Source: Gammaproteobacteria bacterium
Lineage (GTDB): Bacteria > Pseudomonadota > Gammaproteobacteria > UBA6429 > Thiohalophilaceae
Length of the DNA: 5,010 bases
Reading direction: 5' to 3'
Assembly (NCBI GenBank): GCA_029882235.1
Contig: JAOULB010000194.1
Span: 1-5,010, forward strand
The notes beneath the pieces were generated by a model. That model was given only the letters and a program-made list of their open reading frames with translations, searched no databases and had not been told where the DNA came from. Position 1 is the first letter of the stretch; the number at the start of each line of letters is the position of its first letter. Below, one piece after another: positions 1 to 5,010 of this stretch. The translations under genes and the position numbers were made by a program.

Positions 1-1310
1 AAGAACGAATTATTTATCTTGCTGATCATGATGCATTAACGGGTCAATATAATCGACGTCGCTTTCAGGAAGAACTGGAGCACCAGATTGCCTATGCGCA
101 GCGATTTTCACAGCAAGGTGCATTACTGTTTATCGATCTTGATCAATTTAAATATATTAATGATACGTTTGGTCACCATGCCGGTGATGAATGCCTGCTT
201 ACAGTATCACGCTGTCTGTCTGATAAGCTGCGTAATATTGATATACTCGGTAGACTCGGCGGTGATGAATTTGGTGTTATCCTGCCTCACACCCAGATTG
301 AAGATGCAGAAAAAGTATCCCAGCACCTGCTAGAAAATCTTAGCCATGAAACGCTGTTGTCACAGGGTCTCACTGCGCCGATTAGTGCAAGTATCGGTAT
401 TGCGACATTCCCGGATAACGGCATATCTCCCAGCGACTTGCTTGCCAAAGCCGATGCGGCCATGTATGCAGCGAAAAGACAGGGGCGTAATCAGTACCAT
501 ACTTATCTGCAGAATGATGAAACACTGGTAAAAATGAAAGCCAAAGTCCACTGGGAAGATAAAATCCATCGCGCTCTGGCAGAAGATCGTTTCCTGCTTC
601 AGTTCCAGCCCATCGTCGATTTACAAACGGGTCAGGCCATTCACCATGAAGTGTTATTGCGTCTGGCCGATGATGAAGGGAAATACATCTATCCACACTC
701 ATTCCTCGATACTGCCGAACACTTTGGTTTAATCCTTGAAATTGATAAATGGGTATTACAGAACGCAATAAAAATTCAGGGTGAAAGCATTCAAAATGGC
801 GAGCCTATCGTTCTGGCAATAAACATCTCTGGTCGTAACTTTGGTAACACTCAGCTATTACAGGTGCTAAGCGAATCACTGGAACAATATCAGGCCGACC
901 CACACGCCTTAATTTTTGAAGTGACGGAAACTGCAGCCGTAGAGAATTTTGGTCGGGCGCGCAGCTTTATTGAATCCTTACGCAGCCTGGGTTGTCGCTT
1001 TGCGCTTGATGACTTTGGCGCAGGTCACTCCTCATTCAACTATTTACGCAATCTGCCTGTAGATATGATTAAAATTGATGGTACCTTTATTCGCAACCTA
1101 CATCAGAACCAGTTTGATCGCATCATTGTCAAAGCGATCAGTGATGTCGCTGAAGGACTCGCCATTATGACGATTGCCGAATTTGTCGAAAACAATGAAA
1201 TTAAGGAATATTTACTTGAGCTGGGTATCCGTTATGGTCAGGGTTTCCACCTGGGCAAACCAAAAGCATTAACACAGGAGGAAAAAAAAACTGAACCCGT
1301 AATGGACTAA
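1..1310 (+). CDS. GGDEF-EAL cyclic-di-GMP synthase/phosphodiesterase, 5'-truncated by the window edge
   Basis: The reading frame is open from the first complete codon at position 3 to TAA at 1308-1310, giving 435 codons with no start in view. The left edge falls just before the GGDEF domain, in the sequence LADHDALTG followed by NRRR. The GGDEF domain (about codons 5-165) has the metal-binding stretch FIDLDQF (129-149), an intact GGDEF A-site (258-272), and an RxxD inhibitory I-site (RNID, 231-242) exactly five residues before GGDEF. The EAL domain (about codons 180-425) keeps the expected ligands: E of EVLLR (648), N of NIS (822), E of EVTE (927), the DD pair of DDFGAG (1008-1013), K of IKIDG (1071), E of AEFVE (1179) and Q of GQGF (1239). 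Residues of both active sites are therefore present, and c-di-GMP could be made and/or degraded. The unseen N-terminus probably carries a sensory domain such as PAS (inference). The gene is convergent with its neighbour across 14 bases. The family call is very secure; the net activity is not known. Confidence 0.97.
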   Translation, partial: ERIIYLADHDALTGQYNRRRFQEELEHQIAYAQRFSQQGALLFIDLDQFKYINDTFGHHAGDECLLTVSRCLSDKLRNIDILGRLGGDEFGVILPHTQIEDAEKVSQHLLENLSHETLLSQGLTAPISASIGIATFPDNGISPSDLLAKADAAMYAAKRQGRNQYHTYLQNDETLVKMKAKVHWEDKIHRALAEDRFLLQFQPIVDLQTGQAIHHEVLLRLADDEGKYIYPHSFLDTAEHFGLILEIDKWVLQNAIKIQGESIQNGEPIVLAINISGRNFGNTQLLQVLSESLEQYQADPHALIFEVTETAAVENFGRARSFIESLRSLGCRFALDDFGAGHSSFNYLRNLPVDMIKIDGTFIRNLHQNQFDRIIVKAISDVAEGLAIMTIAEFVENNEIKEYLLELGIRYGQGFHLGKPKALTQEEKKTEPVMD

Positions 1311-1324
1311 GCCCAATCAATTAG

Positions 1325-2017
1325 CTAAGACAAACTCTCAACCGCCTGCCATAAAGTATACAAACCAAAAATTATTACCAGCCCCCCTGCAATTTGCTGT
1401 ACCCAGAACTGCTGTACAAACTTTTGAATGACTGCCGCAAAAATGCCCATCGCTAACAGATTCGGTAAAGTGCCGATGCCAAAACTGAACATTAATAAGG
1501 CACCTGATAAGGCATCGCCACTCATGAGTGTCATTATTAAAATACTATAAACCAGACCACAGGGTAGCCAACCCCAAAGCATGCCAAGTATAAAAGCATG
1601 TACGGGATGTTGAATGGGTAAGAATTTTCGCCCAATCGGTTCAAGTCGTTGCCAGATAAAACTACCTACATGCTCAACTCGAATTAATATTCGCCACCAG
1701 CCATTGAGATATAAACCTAACAGGATCATAAAGACTGCAGCAATGAGCTGTAAGTATAACTGCGCCTGCCGGATTGATAACAGATCAATCGCTAATGCAC
1801 CCAGACCTGCAACAATTGCACCGGCTATGGCATAACTCAGGATACGACCAAGATTATAAAGAATAAGATAGGGAAAATTTGCTCGTATATGAGTGCGTTT
1901 TTCATTGGGCAGGCCCATGCTCAGGGCGCCGACAATACCACCACACATCCCTACACAATGGACACCGCCCAGAAAACCGGCGATTAAGACTGCAATGAAT
2001 GATATGGATATATCCAT
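1325..2017 (-). CDS. Sulfite exporter TauE/SafE-like (UreH / DsbD_2-type) six-helix membrane protein, possible copper/cbb3 oxidase accessory
   Basis: This is a 230-residue, very hydrophobic protein with about six membrane segments (roughly residues 5-33, 52-75, 85-105, 138-162, 170-195, 205-226). Family hallmarks, in order, are GGVHCVGMCGG (17-27), YNLGRILSY (54-62), GLYLNGWW (101-108), GMLWGWLPCGLVY (145-157) and GTLPN (182-186). Cysteines 21, 25 and 153 sit in conserved membrane positions reminiscent of DsbD/CcdA thiol or metal transfer. Relatives are commonly annotated as TauE/SafE family or cycZ-like proteins, are often encoded beside cbb3 oxidase assembly genes, and are proposed to act in copper handling. 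No oxidase gene is visible here. The ATG at 2015-2017 was chosen because it puts the HC-GMCGG motif at the usual distance from the N-terminus. An in-frame TTG at 2027-2029 would add four residues, and neither start has a clear Shine-Dalgarno sequence. The gap to the upstream permease is 17 bases, so the two are probably co-transcribed. The family is secure; the substrate is unknown. Confidence 0.92.
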   Translation of the reverse strand: MDISISFIAVLIAGFLGGVHCVGMCGGIVGALSMGLPNEKRTHIRANFPYLILYNLGRILSYAIAGAIVAGLGALAIDLLSIRQAQLYLQLIAAVFMILLGLYLNGWWRILIRVEHVGSFIWQRLEPIGRKFLPIQHPVHAFILGMLWGWLPCGLVYSILIMTLMSGDALSGALLMFSFGIGTLPNLLAMGIFAAVIQKFVQQFWVQQIAGGLVIIFGLYTLWQAVESLS

Positions 2018-2034
2018 AAGCTTACGCAATCACA

Positions 2035-3585
2035 TTATTGTTTGTTATCGCTCGCGTTCGCACGCATTAAATAAAGCACCAGAAGAATTGCTGGTAAACC
2101 TAGTAGTGCTGCAACAAGAAAGAAATTTGAGTAACCAATCTGATCAACCATGCTCCCTGAATAGCCACCAATTGTTTTTGGTAATAAGGTCATTAATGAG
2201 CTAAAGATGGCGTATTGTATGGCTGTAAACGAAATATTTGTCAGACTCGATAAGTAGGCAATAAACGCTGCTGTTGCAATACCTGCACTCAGATTGTCTG
2301 CCGCAATTACTACGCCCAACCAGAAAGTATCGTTGCCTTTCGCTGCCAGCACCATAAATAATAAATTTGTCAGCACAACCAAAATCGCGCCAAGCAAAAG
2401 AATACGCATAACACCATAGCGGTTAGTGATTACACCACCAACAAAGCCACCAAAGATTGTCATCAAGACACCAAATACCTTGGTGTAACTTGCAATAACC
2501 GCTAAAGAAAAACCCATGTCTTCATAAAATACGTTAGTGATAACACCTAAAACAATATCTGATGTCCGATAGAGTCCAATCAGCAACAAAATTGTTACTG
2601 CATGTTTTTTATATCGAACAAAAAAGTCCACAACGGGATTGATATAGGTCTGTATCACCATATTGCGATTTACCAGGCCTGAATTCGCAATCAGGTAGCC
2701 CGATAACATAGCCGCAGAGATCGCAATCGATATTCGAATTAATTGTCCCGTAAATTTCGCCAGCACATCACCAATCAATGGTGAAAGACTAGCTCTAATC
2801 CAGCTACTGGCATCAAGATAAATGAAGGCGACGACAAAGGTTGACGTTACGATTATAAACAGGCCCAGGAACTGAGCATATTCCCGACCAGTATGAATAT
2901 AGGTATCGATTGACTTATTTGTTTCCGGCTCCTTAATCAAAAGGGTCGTCACTATCCCTACAAGCATGAATAACGCCATACATATATAAGTGTACTGCCA
3001 GGCAATATAGTTATAACCATTCTCACCCTGACCAAAAATACTGGCCAGATATAATGACCCTGCACCGGAAGCCAGCATACCTAGCCGATAACCCGCCACA
3101 TACATCGCTGACATTGCGGCCTGTAATTCTTCATTCGCTGATTCAATGCGCAGCGCATCGATGACGATATCCTGGCTCGCAGAAGCGAAGCCGAGCAAGA
3201 CAACAGCAATCACCATCATTTGCAGATTGTTTGTTGGATCGGTAAATGCCATTAGCAAAATCGCGATAGCCACCAGCGTCTGTGTGCACAATAACCAGCT
3301 TCGACGTCGCCCCAGCAGATTAAACAATACGGGAAGAGGTAATTTATCGATCAAGGGAGACCAGATGAACTTAAATGAATAGGCCAATGCCGCCCAACTG
3401 AAAAACGTTACTGTACTTCTATCGATGCCCGCCTTACGTAACCAGATGGACAGACTGGAGAATATAAGCAGTAAGGGCAAACCGGCTGAAAACCCAAAGA
3501 AAAGCATCATCGCGACTCTTGGATTTAGGTAAACAGCAAAGGCTTCGCGCCAGTTGTCCTGTGTTTCAGTATTTCCCTGATTCAT
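2035..3585 (-). CDS. ampG: AmpG-family MFS permease (muropeptide transporter-like)
   Basis: This is a 516-residue inner-membrane protein of the major facilitator superfamily with about 12-14 predicted helices. AmpG imports GlcNAc-anhydroMurNAc-peptides released during peptidoglycan turnover for cytoplasmic recycling. In some species the imported muropeptides also signal beta-lactamase induction. AmpG-type hallmarks visible here are FGFSAGLPLLL (30-40), the motif-A-like SPLIDKLP plus LGRRRSW (76-97), ASQDIVIDALR (136-146, the strongest family signature), LYRTSDIVLG (338-347), a second glycine-rich motif IFGGFVGG (377-384), and TAIQYAIFSSL (454-464). The length is between the roughly 490 residues of E. 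coli AmpG and the longer Pseudomonas form. The only plausible start is ATG at 3583-3585: an in-frame stop lies three codons upstream, and the next Met falls inside helix 1. No clear ribosome-binding site precedes it. No ampC, ampD or ampR lies in the window, so the recycling role comes from family membership. The symbol marks the family, not proven orthology. Confidence 0.92.
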   Translation of the reverse strand: MNQGNTETQDNWREAFAVYLNPRVAMMLFFGFSAGLPLLLIFSSLSIWLRKAGIDRSTVTFFSWAALAYSFKFIWSPLIDKLPLPVLFNLLGRRRSWLLCTQTLVAIAILLMAFTDPTNNLQMMVIAVVLLGFASASQDIVIDALRIESANEELQAAMSAMYVAGYRLGMLASGAGSLYLASIFGQGENGYNYIAWQYTYICMALFMLVGIVTTLLIKEPETNKSIDTYIHTGREYAQFLGLFIIVTSTFVVAFIYLDASSWIRASLSPLIGDVLAKFTGQLIRISIAISAAMLSGYLIANSGLVNRNMVIQTYINPVVDFFVRYKKHAVTILLLIGLYRTSDIVLGVITNVFYEDMGFSLAVIASYTKVFGVLMTIFGGFVGGVITNRYGVMRILLLGAILVVLTNLLFMVLAAKGNDTFWLGVVIAADNLSAGIATAAFIAYLSSLTNISFTAIQYAIFSSLMTLLPKTIGGYSGSMVDQIGYSNFFLVAALLGLPAILLVLYLMRANASDNKQ

Positions 3586-3663
3586 AGATTTATTATTTTA
3601 GTTTGTTAAAAACCATTGTCGAAACATAAGGCCAGCGGGCAAAAACCCCAAACAGTTCACATC

Positions 3664-3693
3664 ATTATAGTGATTTTTCTCACGTATTGTGAA
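3664..3693 (-). promoter_or_regulatory. Sigma-70-type promoter for the AmpG-like / TauE-like gene pair
   Basis: Read on the minus strand, a perfect TATAAT (-10) occupies 3664-3669. A TTCACA (-35, five of six to TTGACA) occupies 3688-3693, with an 18-base spacer. Transcription would begin near 3657 and give a leader of about 70 bases before the permease ATG at 3585. This is the best minus-strand promoter in the divergent region. It was found by eye and has not been scored against the whole window. Confidence 0.55.
3669..3684. promoter_or_regulatory. CRP/Vfr/Clp-like palindromic operator inside the promoter spacer
   Basis: The sequence agtgatttttctcacg contains the exact CRP-family core GTGA-N6-TCAC, matching eight of ten positions of TGTGA-N6-TCACA. 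It fills most of the spacer between the -35 and -10 of the minus-strand promoter and overlaps the -10 by one base, so a bound dimer would be expected to block that promoter. A second, poorer element, TGTGA-N6-TCATT, follows at 3688-3703 over the -35. The palindrome is seen directly. The regulator is an inference, and another factor with a similar half-site is possible. Confidence 0.4.
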
Positions 3694-3711
3694 CCAGGTC
3701 ATTTTAAAGAT

Positions 3712-3738
3712 TTAAGCTGCCCCCGGTTTACCCGATAT
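3712..3738 (+). promoter_or_regulatory. FliA (sigma-28)-like promoter for the degenerate HD-GYP gene
   Basis: TTAAGCTG (3712-3719), 11 bases, then CCCGATAT (3731-3738) resembles the enterobacterial FliA consensus TAAAGTTT-N11-GCCGATAA at five of eight and six of eight positions. The diagnostic CCGATA core and the spacing are exact. Transcription would start near 3745 and give a leader of about 30 bases carrying the ribosome-binding site at 3764. A weak extended -10 alternative, TGATATTAA (3745-3753), exists. The second FliA-like element at 4940 supports this call. Confidence 0.4.
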
Positions 3739-3763
3739 TTTGGGTGATATTAATGAAATAACC

Positions 3764-3768
3764 AGGAG
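3764..3768 (+). promoter_or_regulatory. Ribosome-binding site AGGAG that fixes the start of the HD-GYP-like gene
   Basis: AGGAG sits seven bases before ATG at 3776-3778, which is ideal spacing. It settles the start at this ATG over an in-frame TTG at 3740 that would add 12 residues. It is the only strong Shine-Dalgarno sequence correctly placed before a start codon in the window. Confidence 0.85.
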
Positions 3769-3775
3769 AGCTGGA

Positions 3776-4876
3776 ATGAACGACCGCGTCCGTGTCACAT
3801 GGGACGATTTAAAATTTGGCGAAGAACTTCCCTGGAATGTGTATGACCAGAACGACAAGCTGTTGCTTAGTGCCGGTCATACCATCAGTAATACTGAAAC
3901 CATGGATAATCTTCGCCAGTATGTTTTATATCGTAACATTCTCGAGCGCGAACATGGCAAACAAAATAAGCAAAAAACCATTAATGTCTTTGTCGAGATT
4001 GATGATTATATAGATCGCCTTGCTGCTATTTTTGAAGATATTGAATGCTCGAGAGCGAGATGTCTGGAAAAAATCGAGCGTCTGGCAAGAAATATTCTCG
4101 ACATCTGTCGCAATGAGCCAGAAGCAACGCTGGCATTACTGCGTACAGAAAACACTTATCCATATAGCCTGTTTTATGCCATCCAGCAGGCCATTATGTG
4201 CGGCATGATGGCCATTCAGGAAAACATGTATCCCGATGAAGAAATAGAAATCGTCTCTGCTGCGCTAACCGCCAATGTGGGTATGCAAAAGATACAGAAT
4301 AAGCTGCAGAAACAAATGCGCTTGCCAACTGAAGACGAACAATACATCCTTGATCACTATCCCGCTAAAAGTCATGAAATGCTGGCTAAAACCAGTGTTG
4401 AAAATAATCATTGGTTGAATATTGTCCGTGACCACAAGAGCTGTCTTGACGGTCGCATATCTCTGGATCAGGCAGGACCAGGCACAATTATGCTGGCTAT
4501 CGCAAATATCTATACCCGCACACTCGATCTTGCGGCGATTGATATGCCCTGGTCAGAAAGTGAGGCACTGGACAAGTTCTTTGCCGATACACCTTTCGAA
4601 AATGGTCACTATGCGCGGCTGATTCTTGAGATTATGACGGTGTATCCACCCGGAATTTTCTTAACCCTGGCGAATGATGAAACGGCTATTGTCATCAAGC
4701 GCGGCAAGTACAATAAAAAAATCCCCTCTGTGAGAAGTGTTGCAGGCGAAAAGGGTAAGCGGTATGTCAATCCGCTATTTCGTGATGTCAGTGCCGATGG
4801 TTACATGATTCACGATTATGCCGAGTATGACTATCGCAGCAGTTTGAACTACAGTCGTTTGTGGGATTTTGTTTAA
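3776..4876 (+). CDS. Degenerate HD-GYP-domain protein, probable catalytically inactive c-di-GMP pathway regulator
   Basis: This is a 366-residue protein with no signal peptide and no evident membrane helix, so it is probably cytoplasmic. Residues 1-55 form the small N-terminal module that often precedes HD-GYP domains (GEELPWNVYD, LLLSAGHTI). A helical linker covers about 70-125 and an HD-GYP-like fold about 126-280. Next come the family's typical VYPPG strand region (289-293), DETAIVIKRG (301-310) and a C-terminal tail. Aligned by eye, the catalytic HD of LLHDIG is replaced by A166-N167 in AALTANVG, and the first helix His is lost near Y134. The HHE motif reads D219-H220-K221, although D225-G226 of its DG remains. 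GYP is absent, and the Asp of VADVYDA is N244. Metal-dependent phosphodiesterase activity is therefore unlikely. The frame is intact and has a strong ribosome-binding site, so this is not a decayed gene. The role is inferred: ligand or partner binding in c-di-GMP or motility control. The gene is divergent from the AmpG-like gene and has FliA-like promoters on both sides. Recognition of the fold is fairly confident; the function is not known. Confidence 0.9.
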   Translation: MNDRVRVTWDDLKFGEELPWNVYDQNDKLLLSAGHTISNTETMDNLRQYVLYRNILEREHGKQNKQKTINVFVEIDDYIDRLAAIFEDIECSRARCLEKIERLARNILDICRNEPEATLALLRTENTYPYSLFYAIQQAIMCGMMAIQENMYPDEEIEIVSAALTANVGMQKIQNKLQKQMRLPTEDEQYILDHYPAKSHEMLAKTSVENNHWLNIVRDHKSCLDGRISLDQAGPGTIMLAIANIYTRTLDLAAIDMPWSESEALDKFFADTPFENGHYARLILEIMTVYPPGIFLTLANDETAIVIKRGKYNKKIPSVRSVAGEKGKRYVNPLFRDVSADGYMIHDYAEYDYRSSLNYSRLWDFV

Positions 4877-5010
4877 TACCTACCCGACATCACTATTTTT
4901 AAAAACCCTGTGTATTGAATTATTTTCATTATTTTTCCTTAAGGTTCGCTGTCTAAAAGCCGATATAAATTCCGGCATTGTGGCTTCATAATACAAAATA
5001 ATTGCCATTT
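4877..5010. other. Non-coding stretch after the HD-GYP-like gene, running off the window
   Basis: No start codon with a usable reading frame and no GC-rich terminator hairpin is visible. After the stop there is an A/T palindrome (ttttt-aaaaa, 4896-4905) and a T-rich tract (about 4919-4940), then the FliA-like promoter at 4940-4966. From about 4973 the sequence looks like the leader of a plus-strand gene that begins beyond 5010. Confidence 0.5.
4940..4966 (+). promoter_or_regulatory. FliA (sigma-28)-like promoter reading out of the window
   Basis: TAAGGTTC (4940-4947), exactly 11 bases, then GCCGATAT (4959-4966) matches the FliA consensus TAAAGTTT-N11-GCCGATAA at six of eight and seven of eight positions with exact spacing. 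This is the better of the two FliA-like elements. Transcription would start near 4973, toward a gene beyond the right edge. The usual targets of such promoters are flagellin, motor, chemotaxis and c-di-GMP genes. The gene itself is not visible, so its nature is inference. Confidence 0.5.

Larger units (their letters stand above)
3655..3694. repeat. Inverted repeat GTTCACA ... TGTGAAC flanking the operator
   Basis: Perfect 7-base arms lie at 3655-3661 and 3688-3694, separated by 26 bases. They enclose the GTGA-N6-TCAC palindrome, so TCAC and GTGA alternate four times in 36 bases (3657, 3670, 3680, 3689). The arms cover the -35 and the predicted start-site region of the minus-strand promoter. 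They are more likely protein-binding half-sites than an RNA hairpin, because the enclosed stretch is long and AT-rich. Confidence 0.5.

Noticed and set aside
382..768. 128-codon open frame on the minus strand opposite the GGDEF-EAL gene
   Set aside because: It lies wholly antisense to a strongly conserved coding region, has no recognisable domain and lacks a ribosome-binding site. It is a shadow frame.
1311..1330. Possible bidirectional terminator between the convergent genes
   Set aside because: Only an 8-base palindrome ttagctaa (1321-1328) is present, with no GC stem and no T-tract, so no intrinsic terminator can be supported.
1893..2204. 103-codon plus-strand open frame opposite the TauE-like and AmpG-like genes
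   Set aside because: It is antisense to two clearly conserved genes and its composition is not protein-like.
3595..3622. Second possible minus-strand promoter, TCGACA-N16-TAAAAT, close to the permease start
   Set aside because: It would leave a leader of only about three bases. The promoter at 3664-3693 has a perfect -10 and a sensible leader.
3598..3627. Nine-codon minus-strand upstream ORF (MFRQWFLTN) in the leader of the AmpG-like gene
   Set aside because: It has no ribosome-binding site and no regulatory codon pattern, and a frame this short is expected by chance in an AT-rich leader.
3740..3775. Upstream TTG start for the HD-GYP-like gene
   Set aside because: The downstream ATG at 3776 has an ideal AGGAG, and the TTG would fall at the predicted transcription start region.
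4959..4976. Small hairpin gccg ... cggc, with TTTT after it on the minus strand, as a terminator
   Set aside because: The stem is only four pairs with a ten-base loop, and the left arm is better explained as the -10 of the FliA-like promoter.

Overview
The window looks like a chromosomal segment from a free-living gammaproteobacterium of moderate G+C (mid-40s percent by eye). The protein families point that way: a GGDEF-EAL protein, an AmpG-type permease, a UreH/DsbD_2-type membrane protein of the kind seen with cbb3 oxidase genes, and an HD-GYP relative. The sequence alone does not give a genus. There are no RNA genes, insertion sequences or CRISPR arrays. Coding density is high, and the only long non-coding stretches are 3586-3775 (190 bases) and 4877-5010 (134 bases, running off the end).

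Layout: (1) 1-1310 (+) is the C-terminal 435 codons of a GGDEF-EAL protein. It is cut by the left edge, and both catalytic domains appear intact. (2) 1325-2017 (-) is a small six-helix membrane protein of the sulfite exporter TauE/SafE-like (UreH/DsbD_2) group, convergent with gene 1. (3) 2035-3585 (-) is an AmpG-family MFS permease that lies 17 bases upstream of gene 2 and probably shares its transcript. (4) 3586-3775 is a divergent regulatory region. It holds a good sigma-70 promoter for the minus-strand pair, a CRP-like palindrome inside that promoter's spacer, and a sigma-28 (FliA)-like promoter pointing at the plus-strand gene. (5) 3776-4876 (+) is a protein with the architecture of an HD-GYP c-di-GMP phosphodiesterase in which nearly all metal-ligand and signature residues are replaced, so it is a probable pseudo-enzyme. 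(6) 4877-5010 contains a second and better FliA-like promoter (4940-4966) that reads out of the window.

The most interesting theme is cyclic-di-GMP and motility. A GGDEF-EAL enzyme that looks active lies near a degenerate HD-GYP protein, and FliA-like promoter elements with matching cores lie just before that gene and just after it. The inferred picture is a flagellar-regulon pseudo-HD-GYP protein acting as a c-di-GMP or partner-binding regulator. The minus-strand pair (muropeptide permease and copper/oxidase-type membrane protein) seems to be a separate functional unit.
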